NCBI RefSeq assembly: GCF_006386545.1
Contig: NZ_SWAR01000007.1
Span: forward strand, 1 to 64,000
DNA from: Methylibium rhizosphaerae
GTDB lineage: Bacteria > Pseudomonadota > Gammaproteobacteria > Burkholderiales > Burkholderiaceae_C
DNA length: 64,000 bases
Reading direction: 5' to 3'
Shown here: piece after piece, positions 17,082-25,551 of the stretch
Numbering within the stretch: position 1 is the stretch's first letter
How the letters are laid out: each line of letters starts with the position of its first letter
Program-made: the position numbers and the translations under genes
The notes under the pieces: model-generated
Seen by the model: only the letters and a program-made list of their open reading frames with translations
The model's database searches: none
What the model was told of the DNA's origin: nothing

Positions 17082-17849
17082 TCAGTGTAGCGGCGGCGCC
17101 TGGAGCAACTTCGGCAGCTGCACCGCGGCCGTGCCTCGCAGGCAGGCGTGCGCCACGTCGTCGAGTTCACTGGCCTGCGGGTTGAGCACCACCACGCGGG
17201 CCCCCGCGCGCCGGGCGGTGTGTGCGAGGCCGGCCGCGGGGTAGACCGCACCGGACGTGCCCACCACCAGCATGAGATCGCAGCCGCGCGCGGCCCGCTC
17301 GGCGGCCTCGAGCGCCGCGACCGGCAGCATCTCGCCGAACCACACGACACCCGGGCGCACGAGGTTGCCGCACTCGCCGCAGCGCGGCGGGCTGCCCGGC
17401 TCGGCCCAGGCCGGGTCGCAGACGTTTCCGGCTCGCGCGACGTGGCGGCGGCACGGCCCGAACCAGCGGTCCTCGAGGATGTCGCCGTGCAGGCGGATCA
17501 CGCCTTCGCTGCCGGCGCGCTGGTGCAGGTCGTCGACGTTCTGGGTGACGATGGCAAGCCGGCCCGGATGGCGCCGCTGGAACTCGGCCAGCGCCAGGTG
17601 CCCCGCATTGGGCTGGGCGGCGCGCACGCCCTCGCGGCGGCTCGCGTACCAGTCCCACACGAGCTGCGGGTCGGCGCGGAAACCGTCTTCGCAGGCCAGC
17701 TGCATCGGATCGAAGCGCGACCACAGGCCGGTGAGTGCGTCGCGGAAGGTCGGGATGCCGCTTTCGGCCGACATGCCGGCGCCGGTGAGCACGCAGATCG
17801 ACCGGGCCTGCGCGAGCCAGTCGCGCGCCTGCTGCTCGGTCTGGCTCAT
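17082..17849 (-). CDS. Sir2-family NAD-dependent protein deacylase (CobB-like)
   Basis: A 255-residue class III sirtuin. The NAD-binding [15 protein letters not shown] (about 23-37), [12 protein letters not shown] and catalytic His121 in RLHGDI are intact. Zinc ligands are Cys133, Cys144, Cys157 and Cys160. Tyr68 and Arg71 form the YxxR pair ([10 protein letters not shown]) that in CobB and SIRT5 recognises succinyl or malonyl groups, so a desuccinylase activity beside deacetylation is likely by analogy. It lies 18 bp after rlmB and 38 bp before upp; NAD turnover may link it loosely to the nad genes further on. Confidence 0.92.
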   Translation of the reverse strand: MSQTEQQARDWLAQARSICVLTGAGMSAESGIPTFRDALTGLWSRFDPMQLACEDGFRADPQLVWDWYASRREGVRAAQPNAGHLALAEFQRRHPGRLAIVTQNVDDLHQRAGSEGVIRLHGDILEDRWFGPCRRHVARAGNVCDPAWAEPGSPPRCGECGNLVRPGVVWFGEMLPVAALEAAERAARGCDLMLVVGTSGAVYPAAGLAHTARRAGARVVVLNPQASELDDVAHACLRGTAAVQLPKLLQAPPLH

Positions 17850-17867
17850 CGCGCCCTGCTCATCGCA

Positions 17868-18605
17868 TCAGGCGGCCTGCCGCTGCCGCACGGCTTCGTA
17901 CAGGCAGATGCCGCTGGCGACCGACACGTTGAGGCTTTCCACCGCCCCCAGCATCGGCAGGCTTACCAGCGCATCGCAGGTCTTGCGGGTGAGCTGGCGC
18001 ATGCCGGCGCCTTCAGCCCCCAGCACCAGCGCAGCGGGGCCCTTCAGGTCGGCCTGGTAGAGCGTGCCGGGCGCGTCGTCCGAGGTGCCCACGATCCAGA
18101 TGTTGCGTTCCTTCAGCTCGTTGAGGGTGCGGGCCAGGTTGGTGACCATGAAGTACGGCACCGTCTCGGCCGCGCCGCTGGCCACCTTGGCGACGGTGGC
18201 GTTGATGCCCACCGCATGGTCCTTCGGCGCGATCACCGCATGGGCCCCGGCACCGTCGGCCACGCGCAGGCAGGCGCCCAGGTTGTGCGGGTCGGTCACG
18301 CCGTCGAGCACCAGCAGCAGCGGCGGGCCTTCCACCGCGTCGAGCAGGTCGTCGAGCGACCTGGCCTGCGGCACCGGCAGCACCTTGGCCACCACGCCCT
18401 GGTGGCGGTGGGTGCCGCAGAGCTTGTGCAGGCGCTCGTTGTCGCTCTCGATGAGGCGCACGCCGGCCTCCTTGGCGCGCTCGACGAACTGGCGCATGCG
18501 CTGGTCGCGGCGCTCGGCGTCGAGGTGCAGCTCGACGATGGATTGAGGCGCCGTTTTCAGGCGCACGGTGACGGCGTGGAAGCCGAACAGGATCTTGGCG
18601 GACAT
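17868..18605 (-). CDS. rlmB: 23S rRNA (guanosine2251-2'-O)-methyltransferase
   Basis: A 245-residue SpoU-family SAM-dependent RNA methyltransferase that modifies G2251 in the 23S P-loop. The N-terminal substrate domain begins [10 protein letters not shown]. The three trefoil-knot motifs are present: [43 protein letters not shown] and [26 protein letters not shown]. In related genomes rnr (RNase R) often precedes it; here a ThDP-enzyme gene is 41 bp upstream instead. Confidence 0.95.
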   Translation of the reverse strand: MSAKILFGFHAVTVRLKTAPQSIVELHLDAERRDQRMRQFVERAKEAGVRLIESDNERLHKLCGTHRHQGVVAKVLPVPQARSLDDLLDAVEGPPLLLVLDGVTDPHNLGACLRVADGAGAHAVIAPKDHAVGINATVAKVASGAAETVPYFMVTNLARTLNELKERNIWIVGTSDDAPGTLYQADLKGPAALVLGAEGAGMRQLTRKTCDALVSLPMLGAVESLNVSVASGICLYEAVRQRQAA

Positions 18606-18646
18606 GGGCGCGGATTATCCGCGCGGTGCTGCGGGAGGCATCGGCT

Positions 18647-20344
18647 TCATCGGCCCAGGCGCTTGGCCGCAGCCTCCCGGATGGCCGCCAGCGTGGTGCG
18701 GCTCGTGCTCACGTCGGCATCGAGCTTCAGGTGCAGCAGCGTGGGCCTGCCGCTGTCGAGCGCTGCCAGGAAGGCCGGCTCGAACTGCTCGGTGCGGGCC
18801 AGCGTGTCGGCGCGCCAGCCATAGGCGCGGGCCAGTGCGGCGAAGTCGGGGTTGAACAGGTCGCTGCCGCTCACCCGGCCGGGGTATTCGCGCTCCTGGT
18901 GCATACGGATGGTGCCGTAGGTGCCGTTGTCGACCACCAGGCTGATCAGGCGGCCCGCGCCATAGCCGGTGGCGGTGGCGAGTTCCTGCCCGGTCATGAG
19001 GAAGTCGCCGTCGCCGGCAATGTTGATCGCCGTGCGCTGCGGGTACAGCAGGCTGGCCGCCACCGCGGCCGGCACGCCGTAGCCCATGGCGCCGCTGGTG
19101 GGCGCCAGCTGGGTGCGCCCGTGGTGCTGCAGGCCCGGGTACCGGTGGAAGCGATGCAGCCAGCCGCTGTAGTTGCCGGCGCCGTTGGTGTAGATGGCAT
19201 CAGGGGCCAGACGGCTCATCACCTTCACCACCTCGGCCATGTCGAGCGGTGCCACCGGCGCCGGCACGAGGTTGGCCTCGTAGTCGGCATGGGCCGCGGC
19301 CGACCACTGCACCCACGGCACCTGCGGCGGCGCCGTCAGGGTCTCCAGCGCCTTGCCGGCGTTGGCCATGCTCGACTGCAGCATCAGGTCGGCGGCGTAC
19401 ACCCGGCCCAGCTCCTCGGGGCCGGCATGCACGTGCACCAGCTTCTGCCGCGGCCGCGGCGGCTCCAGCAGCGTGTAGCCGCTGGTGGTCATCTCGCCCA
19501 GGCGCGGTCCGACCGCGATCACCAGGTCGGCCTCCTTGATGCGGGCGGCGAGCTTGGGGTTGATGCCGATGCCCACATCGCCGGCATACAGCGGGTGCCG
19601 GTTGTCGAAGGTGTCCTGGAAGCGGAAGGCATTGCCCACCGGCAGCTGCCAGTTCTCGGCGAAGCGCTGCAGCGCCAGCGCGCTTTCGGCCGTCCAGCCG
19701 CTGCCGCCGGCGATCACGAACGGGCGCTGCGCCGCCATGAGCATGGCGCGCAGGTCGCGCAAGGCGCCCGGTGCGGGCCAGGCCTGCGCCGGCTCCGCGC
19801 GGGGCAGTACCGCCGCACCGGTGGACTGCGTCAGCATGTCCTCGGGCAGCACCAGCACCACCGGGCCGGGGCGGCCCTGCATCGCCGTGTGGAAGGCCCG
19901 CGACACGTATTCGGGCAGGCGGTGCGGGTCGTGCACCTCGGCCACCCACTTGGCGAAGCCCAGCGTGCCGGGGCCGAACATCTGCCGGTAGTCCACTTCC
20001 TGGAAGGCTTCGCGGTCGCGCTGGTCGCTGGCCACCTGGCCGATGAACAGCACCATCGGCGTGCTGTCCTGGAAGGCGGTGTGCAGGCCGATGCTGGCGT
20101 TGGTGGCCCCCGGCCCGCGGGTGACGAAACAGATGCCGGGCCGGCCGGTGAGCTTGCCCTGGGCCTCGGCCATGAAGGCCGCACCGCCTTCCTGCCGGCA
20201 GGCAATGAAGCGGATGCGGTCGCGGTGTTCGTGAAAGCCGTCGAGCACGGCGAGGAAACTCTCGCCCGGCACGCCGAAGGCGGTGTCGACTCCTTGTTCG
20301 ATCAGGCATTCCACCAGTGCATGGCCGGCCAGGCGTGCAGTCAT
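18647..20344 (-). CDS. Thiamine-diphosphate enzyme, acetolactate-synthase-like
   Basis: A 565-residue three-domain ThDP enzyme of the POX/AHAS group. The N-terminal pyrimidine domain has the activating Glu in FIACRQEGGAAFMAEAQGK (about residue 51) and RGPGATNA. The C-terminal domain has the ThDP-Mg motif GDGDFLMTGQELATATG...VVDNGTYG. The middle domain has a P-I-NAD/FAD-like Rossmann fold. No small regulatory subunit is nearby, so it is unlikely to be the biosynthetic IlvB; glyoxylate carboligase-, benzoylformate- or sulfoacetaldehyde-type reactions are all possible. It is divergent from the TetR gene at 20462, whose promoter contains a candidate operator half-site, so it may share that regulation. 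Confidence 0.8.
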   Translation of the reverse strand: MTARLAGHALVECLIEQGVDTAFGVPGESFLAVLDGFHEHRDRIRFIACRQEGGAAFMAEAQGKLTGRPGICFVTRGPGATNASIGLHTAFQDSTPMVLFIGQVASDQRDREAFQEVDYRQMFGPGTLGFAKWVAEVHDPHRLPEYVSRAFHTAMQGRPGPVVLVLPEDMLTQSTGAAVLPRAEPAQAWPAPGALRDLRAMLMAAQRPFVIAGGSGWTAESALALQRFAENWQLPVGNAFRFQDTFDNRHPLYAGDVGIGINPKLAARIKEADLVIAVGPRLGEMTTSGYTLLEPPRPRQKLVHVHAGPEELGRVYAADLMLQSSMANAGKALETLTAPPQVPWVQWSAAAHADYEANLVPAPVAPLDMAEVVKVMSRLAPDAIYTNGAGNYSGWLHRFHRYPGLQHHGRTQLAPTSGAMGYGVPAAVAASLLYPQRTAINIAGDGDFLMTGQELATATGYGAGRLISLVVDNGTYGTIRMHQEREYPGRVSGSDLFNPDFAALARAYGWRADTLARTEQFEPAFLAALDSGRPTLLHLKLDADVSTSRTTLAAIREAAAKRLGR

Positions 20345-20434
20345 CGTTTTGGGTCCCGTGCTGGAAGGTGGCGGCCATTATCAAGCGGCGATCCTTGCGA
20401 TGATGCGGGCCCCGGTGCCCGGCTCGGCCCCCGC

Positions 20435-20454
20435 AATTCACCATCCAGTTAACA
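20435..20454. promoter_or_regulatory. Operator half-site in the TetR/ThDP divergent promoter
   Basis: AATTCACC at 20435-20442 exactly repeats the left arm of the palindrome at 21223-21230. The expected right arm four bases on (AGTTAACA) matches GGTGAATT at only 4 of 8 positions. It lies about 20 bp upstream of the TetR ATG, consistent with weak autoregulation and perhaps control of the ThDP gene. Confidence 0.5.
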
Positions 20455-20461
20455 TTCGACC

Positions 20462-21115
20462 ATGAGCAAGAACCCCTCCGTTGCCGCTGACGCGCCCCGC
20501 CTGCGCGACGCAGACCGCTCGCAGCAGGCCATCCTGGCGGCCGCGGGCGAGGAGTTCGCGGCATACGGCCTGGGCGGCGCTCGGGTCGATCGCATCGCCG
20601 AGCGCGCGGGCGTGAACAAGCGGCTCATCTACTACTACTTCGGCAACAAGGAAGACCTCTTCCTCGCAGTGCTGGAAGACGCCTACCTGCACATCCGCGA
20701 GGCGGAGCGACAGCTGCACCTCACCGACCTGCCGCCGGCCGACGCGGTGCGCAAGCTCACCGAGTTCACCTGGAACTACTACCTCGAGCATCCTGAGTTC
20801 CTGACGCTGCTCAACAGCGAGAACCTCCACCGCGCCACGCACCTGGAGCGCTCGCAACGGGTGCGCGAGATGAACTCGCCGCTGATCCAGACGCTGGGCG
20901 AGATCCTCGAGCGCGGCCGCCTGGAAGGCACGTTCCGCGGCGGCGTCGACCCGGTGCAGCTGTACATCTCGATCGCCGGGCTGGCGTACTTCTACCTCTC
21001 GAACAAGCACACGCTGTCGGCCGTGTTCGGCCGCAACCTCATGACGCCCAAGGCGCGCAACGAGCGCCTGTCGCACATCACCGACGTGATCCTGGGCTAC
21101 CTGCTGCGCGACTGA
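20462..21115 (+). CDS. TetR-family regulator of the adjacent catabolic operon
   Basis: A 217-residue TetR-family protein. The DNA-binding domain (about residues 20-67) contains RIAERAGVNKRLIYYYFGNKEDLF. The C-terminal part (NYYLEHPEFLTLLNSENLHRATHLERSQRVREMNSPLIQTLGEILERG) resembles the RutR-like TetR_C group of catabolic regulators. The start MSKNPSVA follows the half-site. It is the first gene before the Bug-receptor operon and reads the same way, separated from it by a promoter with a perfect palindrome, so it most likely represses that operon until a ligand binds. The ligand is unknown. Confidence 0.88.
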   Translation: MSKNPSVAADAPRLRDADRSQQAILAAAGEEFAAYGLGGARVDRIAERAGVNKRLIYYYFGNKEDLFLAVLEDAYLHIREAERQLHLTDLPPADAVRKLTEFTWNYYLEHPEFLTLLNSENLHRATHLERSQRVREMNSPLIQTLGEILERGRLEGTFRGGVDPVQLYISIAGLAYFYLSNKHTLSAVFGRNLMTPKARNERLSHITDVILGYLLRD

Positions 21116-21191
21116 GCGCACGCGCCCGTTCGAGTCACATCCTCTTTCGTTTCCTAGGGATAACGCGCAGCCCACGACGGGCTCGCGCGGG

Positions 21192-21221
21192 TTGACGCTC
21201 GTTTGCGCTGCTGCCTAGAAT
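21192..21221 (+). promoter_or_regulatory. Sigma-70 promoter of the Bug/DUF993 operon
   Basis: TTGACG (21192-21197), an 18-bp spacer and TAGAAT (21216-21221) form a good sigma-70 promoter. The predicted start site falls inside the palindrome that begins at 21223. Transcription would run through the genes at 21281-25541. Confidence 0.65.
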
Positions 21222-21222
21222 C

Positions 21223-21242
21223 AATTCACCAATCGGTGAATT
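21223..21242. promoter_or_regulatory. Palindromic operator of the catabolic operon
   Basis: A perfect inverted repeat AATTCACC-AATC-GGTGAATT lies immediately after the -10 box and 38 bp before the receptor ATG, the textbook position for a repressor. The same left arm recurs upstream of the TetR gene at 20435, which points to that protein as the binder. Confidence 0.75.
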
Positions 21243-21280
21243 AAACAGTGCCACGACACGCAACCGAGGAGACACCCACC

Positions 21281-22264
21281 ATGGCCCTGCATCGCGCCCT
21301 TGCCCTGGCTTCTCTCGCCTGCCTTTCAGCGCTCACCGCCACGAGCGCTTTCGCGCAAGCCAACGGCTACCCCAGCAAGCACATCCGCGTGATCGTGCCG
21401 TTTGCGGCCGGCAGCACGACGGACATCATTGCCCGCGCCATCACCGACAAGCTCTCGGCCAGCATGGGCCAGCAGCTGGTGGTGGACAACCGCGCCGGCG
21501 CCAGCGGCACCATCGGCCAGGCGGCAGTGGCCGCCGCAGCGCCCGACGGCTACACGATCATGATCCACTCGTCGTCGCACACGGTGAGCCCGTCCACCTT
21601 CGCGAAGCTGCCCTTCGACACCGTGGCCGACTTCGCCGGCGTGACGCCCATCTCGACCACGCCCAACGTGCTGGTCATCTCGCCGGCGAAGAACGTGAAG
21701 TCGGTGAAGGACCTGCTGGCCCTGGCCAAGAGCCAGCCGAGCGGCCTCAACTTCGCTTCCGCCGGCCAGGGCAGCGCCACGCACCTCAATGCCGAGAAGT
21801 TCAAGATGGCCGCCGGCATCACCGCCACCAACATCCCGTTCAAGGGGTCTGCCGAGGCGGTGACCGAGGTTCTCTCCGGCCGGGTCGACTACTACTTCTC
21901 GCCCATTGCGCCGGTGATCGGCCAGATCAGGGAAGGCCAGCTGCTCGCCCTCGCGGTGGGCTCGCCCAAGCGCGCCAGCGCCCTGCCCGACGTGCCCACC
22001 ACCGCCGAAGCCGGCGTGCCCGGCTCCGAGTTCAACTTCTGGATCGGCATGATGGCCCCGGCCAAGACGCCACGCGAGATCGTGAACCGCCTGCACGACG
22101 AAGTGGTGAAGGCGCTGGCCTCGCCCGAGGTCAAGGAACGTTTCGCCAAGCTCGGCGCCGATGCGTGGACCCTGCGGCCGGAGCAGTTCGATGCCTACAT
22201 CCGGGCCGAGATCGAATCCAACGCCAGGCTGGTGAAGGCAGCCGGCCTCTCACCGGCCCAGTGA
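21281..22264 (+). CDS. Bug-family tripartite tricarboxylate-type solute receptor
   Basis: A 327-residue periplasmic binding protein of the Bug/TctC family. A Sec signal peptide ends at about residue 26 (ATSAFAQA), followed by the family opening YPSKHIRVIVPFAAGSTTDIIARAI and the ligand-loop segment GASGTIGQAAVAAAAPDGYT. A GAGGAGA ribosome-binding site supports the ATG at 21281; a frame start 11 codons earlier lacks one. No TctA/TctB permease is nearby, the usual situation for expanded Bug families in Burkholderiales. It heads the TetR-controlled operon, so its ligand may be the substrate degraded by the next three enzymes. Confidence 0.9.
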   Translation: MALHRALALASLACLSALTATSAFAQANGYPSKHIRVIVPFAAGSTTDIIARAITDKLSASMGQQLVVDNRAGASGTIGQAAVAAAAPDGYTIMIHSSSHTVSPSTFAKLPFDTVADFAGVTPISTTPNVLVISPAKNVKSVKDLLALAKSQPSGLNFASAGQGSATHLNAEKFKMAAGITATNIPFKGSAEAVTEVLSGRVDYYFSPIAPVIGQIREGQLLALAVGSPKRASALPDVPTTAEAGVPGSEFNFWIGMMAPAKTPREIVNRLHDEVVKALASPEVKERFAKLGADAWTLRPEQFDAYIRAEIESNARLVKAAGLSPAQ

Positions 22265-22305
22265 CGCGCCACCCCATCACACCCGAAGCCCACACCATTG
22301 CCACC

Positions 22306-23469
22306 ATGGCCACCCAACGACTCGGACTCATCATGCACGGCGTCACCGGACGCATGGGCATGAACCAGCACCTCATCCGCTCCATCGTCGCCATCCGCAG
22401 GCAAGGCGGCGTGACGCTTGCCAACGGCGACCGCGTGATGCCCGACCCCATCCTCGTCGGCCGCAATGCCGAGAAGATCCAGACGTTGGCCCGCGCCCAC
22501 GGCATCGAACGCTGGGGCACCGACCTCGACGCCGCATTGGCCAACCCGGCCGACACGCTGTTCTTCGACGCCGGCACCACCCAGATGCGGCCGCAGCTGC
22601 TGGCGAAGGCCATCCGTGCCGGCAAGCACGTCTACTGCGAGAAGCCGATCGCCACCAACCTGAACGAGGCGGTCGAGATCGCGCGTCTGGCGCAAGGCGC
22701 CGGCATCCGCCACGGCGCGGTGCAGGACAAGCTGTTCCTGCCCGGGCTGCGCAAGCTCGACATGCTGCGGCGCGCCGGCTTCTTCGGTCGCATGCTGGCG
22801 GTGCGCATCGAGTTCGGCTACTGGGTGTTCGAAGGCGACCTGCAGCCGATCCAGCGCCCGTCGTGGAACTACCGCAAGGAAGACGGCGGCGGGATGATCC
22901 TCGACATGATGTGCCACTGGCGCTACGTGCTCGACAACCTGTTCGGCGAGGTGCAGTCGGTGTCGTGCATCGGCGCCACCCACATCCCCCGGCGCTGGGA
23001 CGAAAACGGCCAGGCCTATGCGGCCACCGCCGACGATGCGGCCTATGCCACCTGCGAACTCAAGGGCCACGGCGGCGAGCCGGTGATCGCGCAGCTCAAC
23101 ATGAGCTGGGCCACCCGCGTGCGGCGCGACGACCTCGTCACCTTCCATGTGGACGGCACCGACGGCTCGGCGGTGGCCGGCCTGTCCAGCTGCCGGGCGC
23201 AGTCGCGCGTGGCCACGCCGCGGCCGGTGTGGAACCCGGACGAAAAGCAGGCGATGAACTTCTTCGACCAGTGGCAGGAGATCCCCGACACGATGGTCTA
23301 CGACAACGGCTTCAAGATCCAATGGGAGCACTTCATCCGCCATGTGGTGGAGGACGCGCCGTACAAGTGGACGCTGCCCGAAGGCGCCAAGGGCGTGCAG
23401 CTGGTGGAGGCCGCGCTCGACTCCTGGAAGCAGCGCCGCTGGGTCGACGTGCCGGCGCTCGAGGTCTGA
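22306..23469 (+). CDS. Gfo/Idh/MocA-family oxidoreductase
   Basis: A 387-residue NAD(P)-dependent oxidoreductase. The N-terminal nucleotide-binding domain (MATQRLGLIMHGVTGRMGMNQHL) leads to the signature GKHVYCEKPIATNLNEAVEIARLA, with the Lys of EKP being the usual catalytic or cofactor contact. The C-terminal alpha/beta domain has GGGMILDMMCHWRYVLDNLFG, which aligns with the substrate-binding DxxxH region. The ATG at 22306 starts the Rossmann strand; the longer frame overlaps the receptor gene. It is the first of three enzymes in a row, likely oxidising a sugar or cyclitol derivative. The exact substrate is unknown. Confidence 0.88.
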   Translation: MATQRLGLIMHGVTGRMGMNQHLIRSIVAIRRQGGVTLANGDRVMPDPILVGRNAEKIQTLARAHGIERWGTDLDAALANPADTLFFDAGTTQMRPQLLAKAIRAGKHVYCEKPIATNLNEAVEIARLAQGAGIRHGAVQDKLFLPGLRKLDMLRRAGFFGRMLAVRIEFGYWVFEGDLQPIQRPSWNYRKEDGGGMILDMMCHWRYVLDNLFGEVQSVSCIGATHIPRRWDENGQAYAATADDAAYATCELKGHGGEPVIAQLNMSWATRVRRDDLVTFHVDGTDGSAVAGLSSCRAQSRVATPRPVWNPDEKQAMNFFDQWQEIPDTMVYDNGFKIQWEHFIRHVVEDAPYKWTLPEGAKGVQLVEAALDSWKQRRWVDVPALEV

Positions 23470-23480
23470 GGCGGCCGACG

Positions 23481-24674
23481 ATGGCACAGGCACTCGCGAT
23501 CACCCTTCCCACGGCGGCCCGCACGCTGGAGCACTACACGCTGCGCGGCCAGCCGCCCGCCCGGCCGGCGCCGGGCCTCGCATTCAACCGCATCGCCTAC
23601 TCGGCCGCGCACGTGGTGGCCGACCCGCTGGCCTCCGTCGACCCGTGGCTGCAATGCGCCGTCGACTGGGACGCCACCATCGCCTGCCGGCGCCGGCTCT
23701 GGTCGCTCGGCCTGGGCGTGGCCGAGGCGATGGACACCGCGCAGCGCGGCATGGGGCTGGACTGGCCGACGTCGCTGGAGCTCATCCGACGCTCGCTCGA
23801 CGCCGCGAAGGACGTGCCGGGCGCCTTGATCGCCAGCGGCTGCGGCACCGACCACCTGGCACCCGAGGCCGCCAAAAGCGTCGACGACGTGGTGCGCGCC
23901 TACGAGGAGCAGATGGCGGCCATCGAGAAGCTCGGCGGCCGGCTCATCCTGATGGCCAGCCGCGCACTGGCGCGCGTGGCGCGAGGTCCCGCCGACTACG
24001 AGCGGGTGTACGACCGCCTCCTGAGCCAGGCGCAGCGGCCGGTCATCCTGCACTGGCTGGGCGACATGTTCGACCCGGCGCTGGCGGGCTACTGGGGCAG
24101 CACGGACGTCGAAGCCGCCATGGACACGGCGCTGGGCATCATCGCCGCGCATCAGGGCAAGGTCGACGGCATCAAGATCTCGCTGCTCGACAAGGACAAG
24201 GAGATCGCCATGCGCAGGCGCCTGCCGCCGGGCGTGCGCATGTACACCGGCGACGACTTCAACTATGCGGAGCTGATTGCCGGCGACGGCCACGGCAGCG
24301 AGCCGACGCACGGCCGCAGCGACGCGCTGCTGGGCATCTTCGATGCGATCGCGCCGGCGGCGAGCGCCGCGCTGGGCGAGCTGGCGCAGGGCCGCACCGA
24401 GAGATTCCACGCCATTCTGGGGCCCACCGTGCCGCTGTCGCGCCACATCTTCCAGGCGCCCACCCGCTTCTACAAGACCGGCGTGGTCTTCATGGCCTGG
24501 CTCAACGGGCACCAGCGGCACTTCACCATGGTGGGTGGCCAGCAGAGCACCCGCTCGCTGCAGCACCTGTGCGAGCTGTTCCGCCTGGCCGATGCGGCCA
24601 ACCTGCTCGAGGCGCCCGAGCTGGCCGTCGCGCGCATGAGGACGCTGCTCGCTGTGCATGGCGTGGAGGCTTGA
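23481..24674 (+). CDS. DUF993 family protein (aldolase-like)
   Basis: A 397-residue protein of the DUF993 family, often labelled dihydrodipicolinate-synthase-like because of a probable TIM barrel. Recognisable stretches are FNRIAYSAAHVVADPL, VILHWLGDMFDPALAGYWGS, KVDGIKISLLDKDKEI (a Lys placed like a Schiff-base lysine) and YTGDDFNYAELIAGDG. No enzymatic activity is established for the family to my knowledge; retro-aldol cleavage of a sugar acid is a reasonable guess. It starts 11 bp after the oxidoreductase gene and 6 bp before the isomerase-like gene, so the three are co-transcribed. Confidence 0.85.
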   Translation: MAQALAITLPTAARTLEHYTLRGQPPARPAPGLAFNRIAYSAAHVVADPLASVDPWLQCAVDWDATIACRRRLWSLGLGVAEAMDTAQRGMGLDWPTSLELIRRSLDAAKDVPGALIASGCGTDHLAPEAAKSVDDVVRAYEEQMAAIEKLGGRLILMASRALARVARGPADYERVYDRLLSQAQRPVILHWLGDMFDPALAGYWGSTDVEAAMDTALGIIAAHQGKVDGIKISLLDKDKEIAMRRRLPPGVRMYTGDDFNYAELIAGDGHGSEPTHGRSDALLGIFDAIAPAASAALGELAQGRTERFHAILGPTVPLSRHIFQAPTRFYKTGVVFMAWLNGHQRHFTMVGGQQSTRSLQHLCELFRLADAANLLEAPELAVARMRTLLAVHGVEA

Positions 24675-24680
24675 GGCGGC

Positions 24681-25541
24681 ATGCGCGACTTCTCGAAGGA
24701 CCATCGCTGGCTGTCGATCAACACCGCCACCGTGCGGCAGCAGCACGGCCAGGAGTGGCCGCTGCTCCAGATCCTGGACGCCTGCGCACGGCAAGGCATC
24801 CGCGCGGTTTCGCCATGGCGCGACCAGGTGGCGGCGGCCGGGCTGCAAGCCACCTCGCGCGCGCTGCGCAGCCATGGGCTCGAACTCTCGGGCTATTGCC
24901 GCGGCGGCATGTTCACCTCCGATGACGCGCGCGACGGCAACCTCCGGGCGCTGGACGAGGCCTGCGAACTGGGCGCCCCCTGCCTGGTGCTGGTGGTGGG
25001 CGGCCTGCCCGGCGCGCTGAACGGGCAGGCCCTGCACAAGGACATCGCCGGTGCCCGCCGGCAGGTGCAAGACGGCATCGCGCAGCTGCTCGAGCAGGCG
25101 CGCGAGCGCCGCATGCCGCTGGCCCTCGAGCCGCTGCATCCCATGTATGCGGCCGACCGCGCCTGCATCAACACGCTGGAGCAGGCCCTCGACGTGTGCG
25201 ACGCGCTCGACCCGGGCCGTTCAGGGGCGCTGGGGGTGGCGGTGGACGTGTACCACCTGTGGTGGGACCCGAAGCTCCAGGCGCAGATCGAACGCGCCGG
25301 GCGCGAGCGGCTGCTGGCCTTCCATGTGTGCGACTGGCTCGCGCCCACCCGCGACCTGCTGCTCGACCGCGGGATGATGGGCGACGGCGTGATCGACATC
25401 CCGCGCATCCGCGGCTGGGTCGAGGCCCAGGGCTACGCCGGCTACAGCGAGGTGGAGATCTTCTCGGCCGCGAACTGGTGGCAGCGCGGCGGCGACGAGG
25501 TGCTCAAGACCTGCATCGAGCGGCACCGCAGCGCGGTGTGA
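24681..25541 (+). CDS. Sugar-phosphate isomerase/epimerase-like TIM barrel
   Basis: A 286-residue protein of the xylose-isomerase-like (AP endonuclease 2) TIM-barrel superfamily. Metal ligands can be proposed in LALEPLHPMYAADRA (Glu, His), VAVDVYHLWWD (Asp, His), FHVCDW (His, Asp) and the terminal YSEVEIFSAANWW (Glu). It may isomerise or epimerise, or dehydrate a keto-sugar as IolE does. It is the last gene of the operon, 6 bp after DUF993, and is convergent with the MFS gene at 25552. Confidence 0.85.
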   Translation: MRDFSKDHRWLSINTATVRQQHGQEWPLLQILDACARQGIRAVSPWRDQVAAAGLQATSRALRSHGLELSGYCRGGMFTSDDARDGNLRALDEACELGAPCLVLVVGGLPGALNGQALHKDIAGARRQVQDGIAQLLEQARERRMPLALEPLHPMYAADRACINTLEQALDVCDALDPGRSGALGVAVDVYHLWWDPKLQAQIERAGRERLLAFHVCDWLAPTRDLLLDRGMMGDGVIDIPRIRGWVEAQGYAGYSEVEIFSAANWWQRGGDEVLKTCIERHRSAV

Positions 25542-25551
25542 CCGGGAAGGT

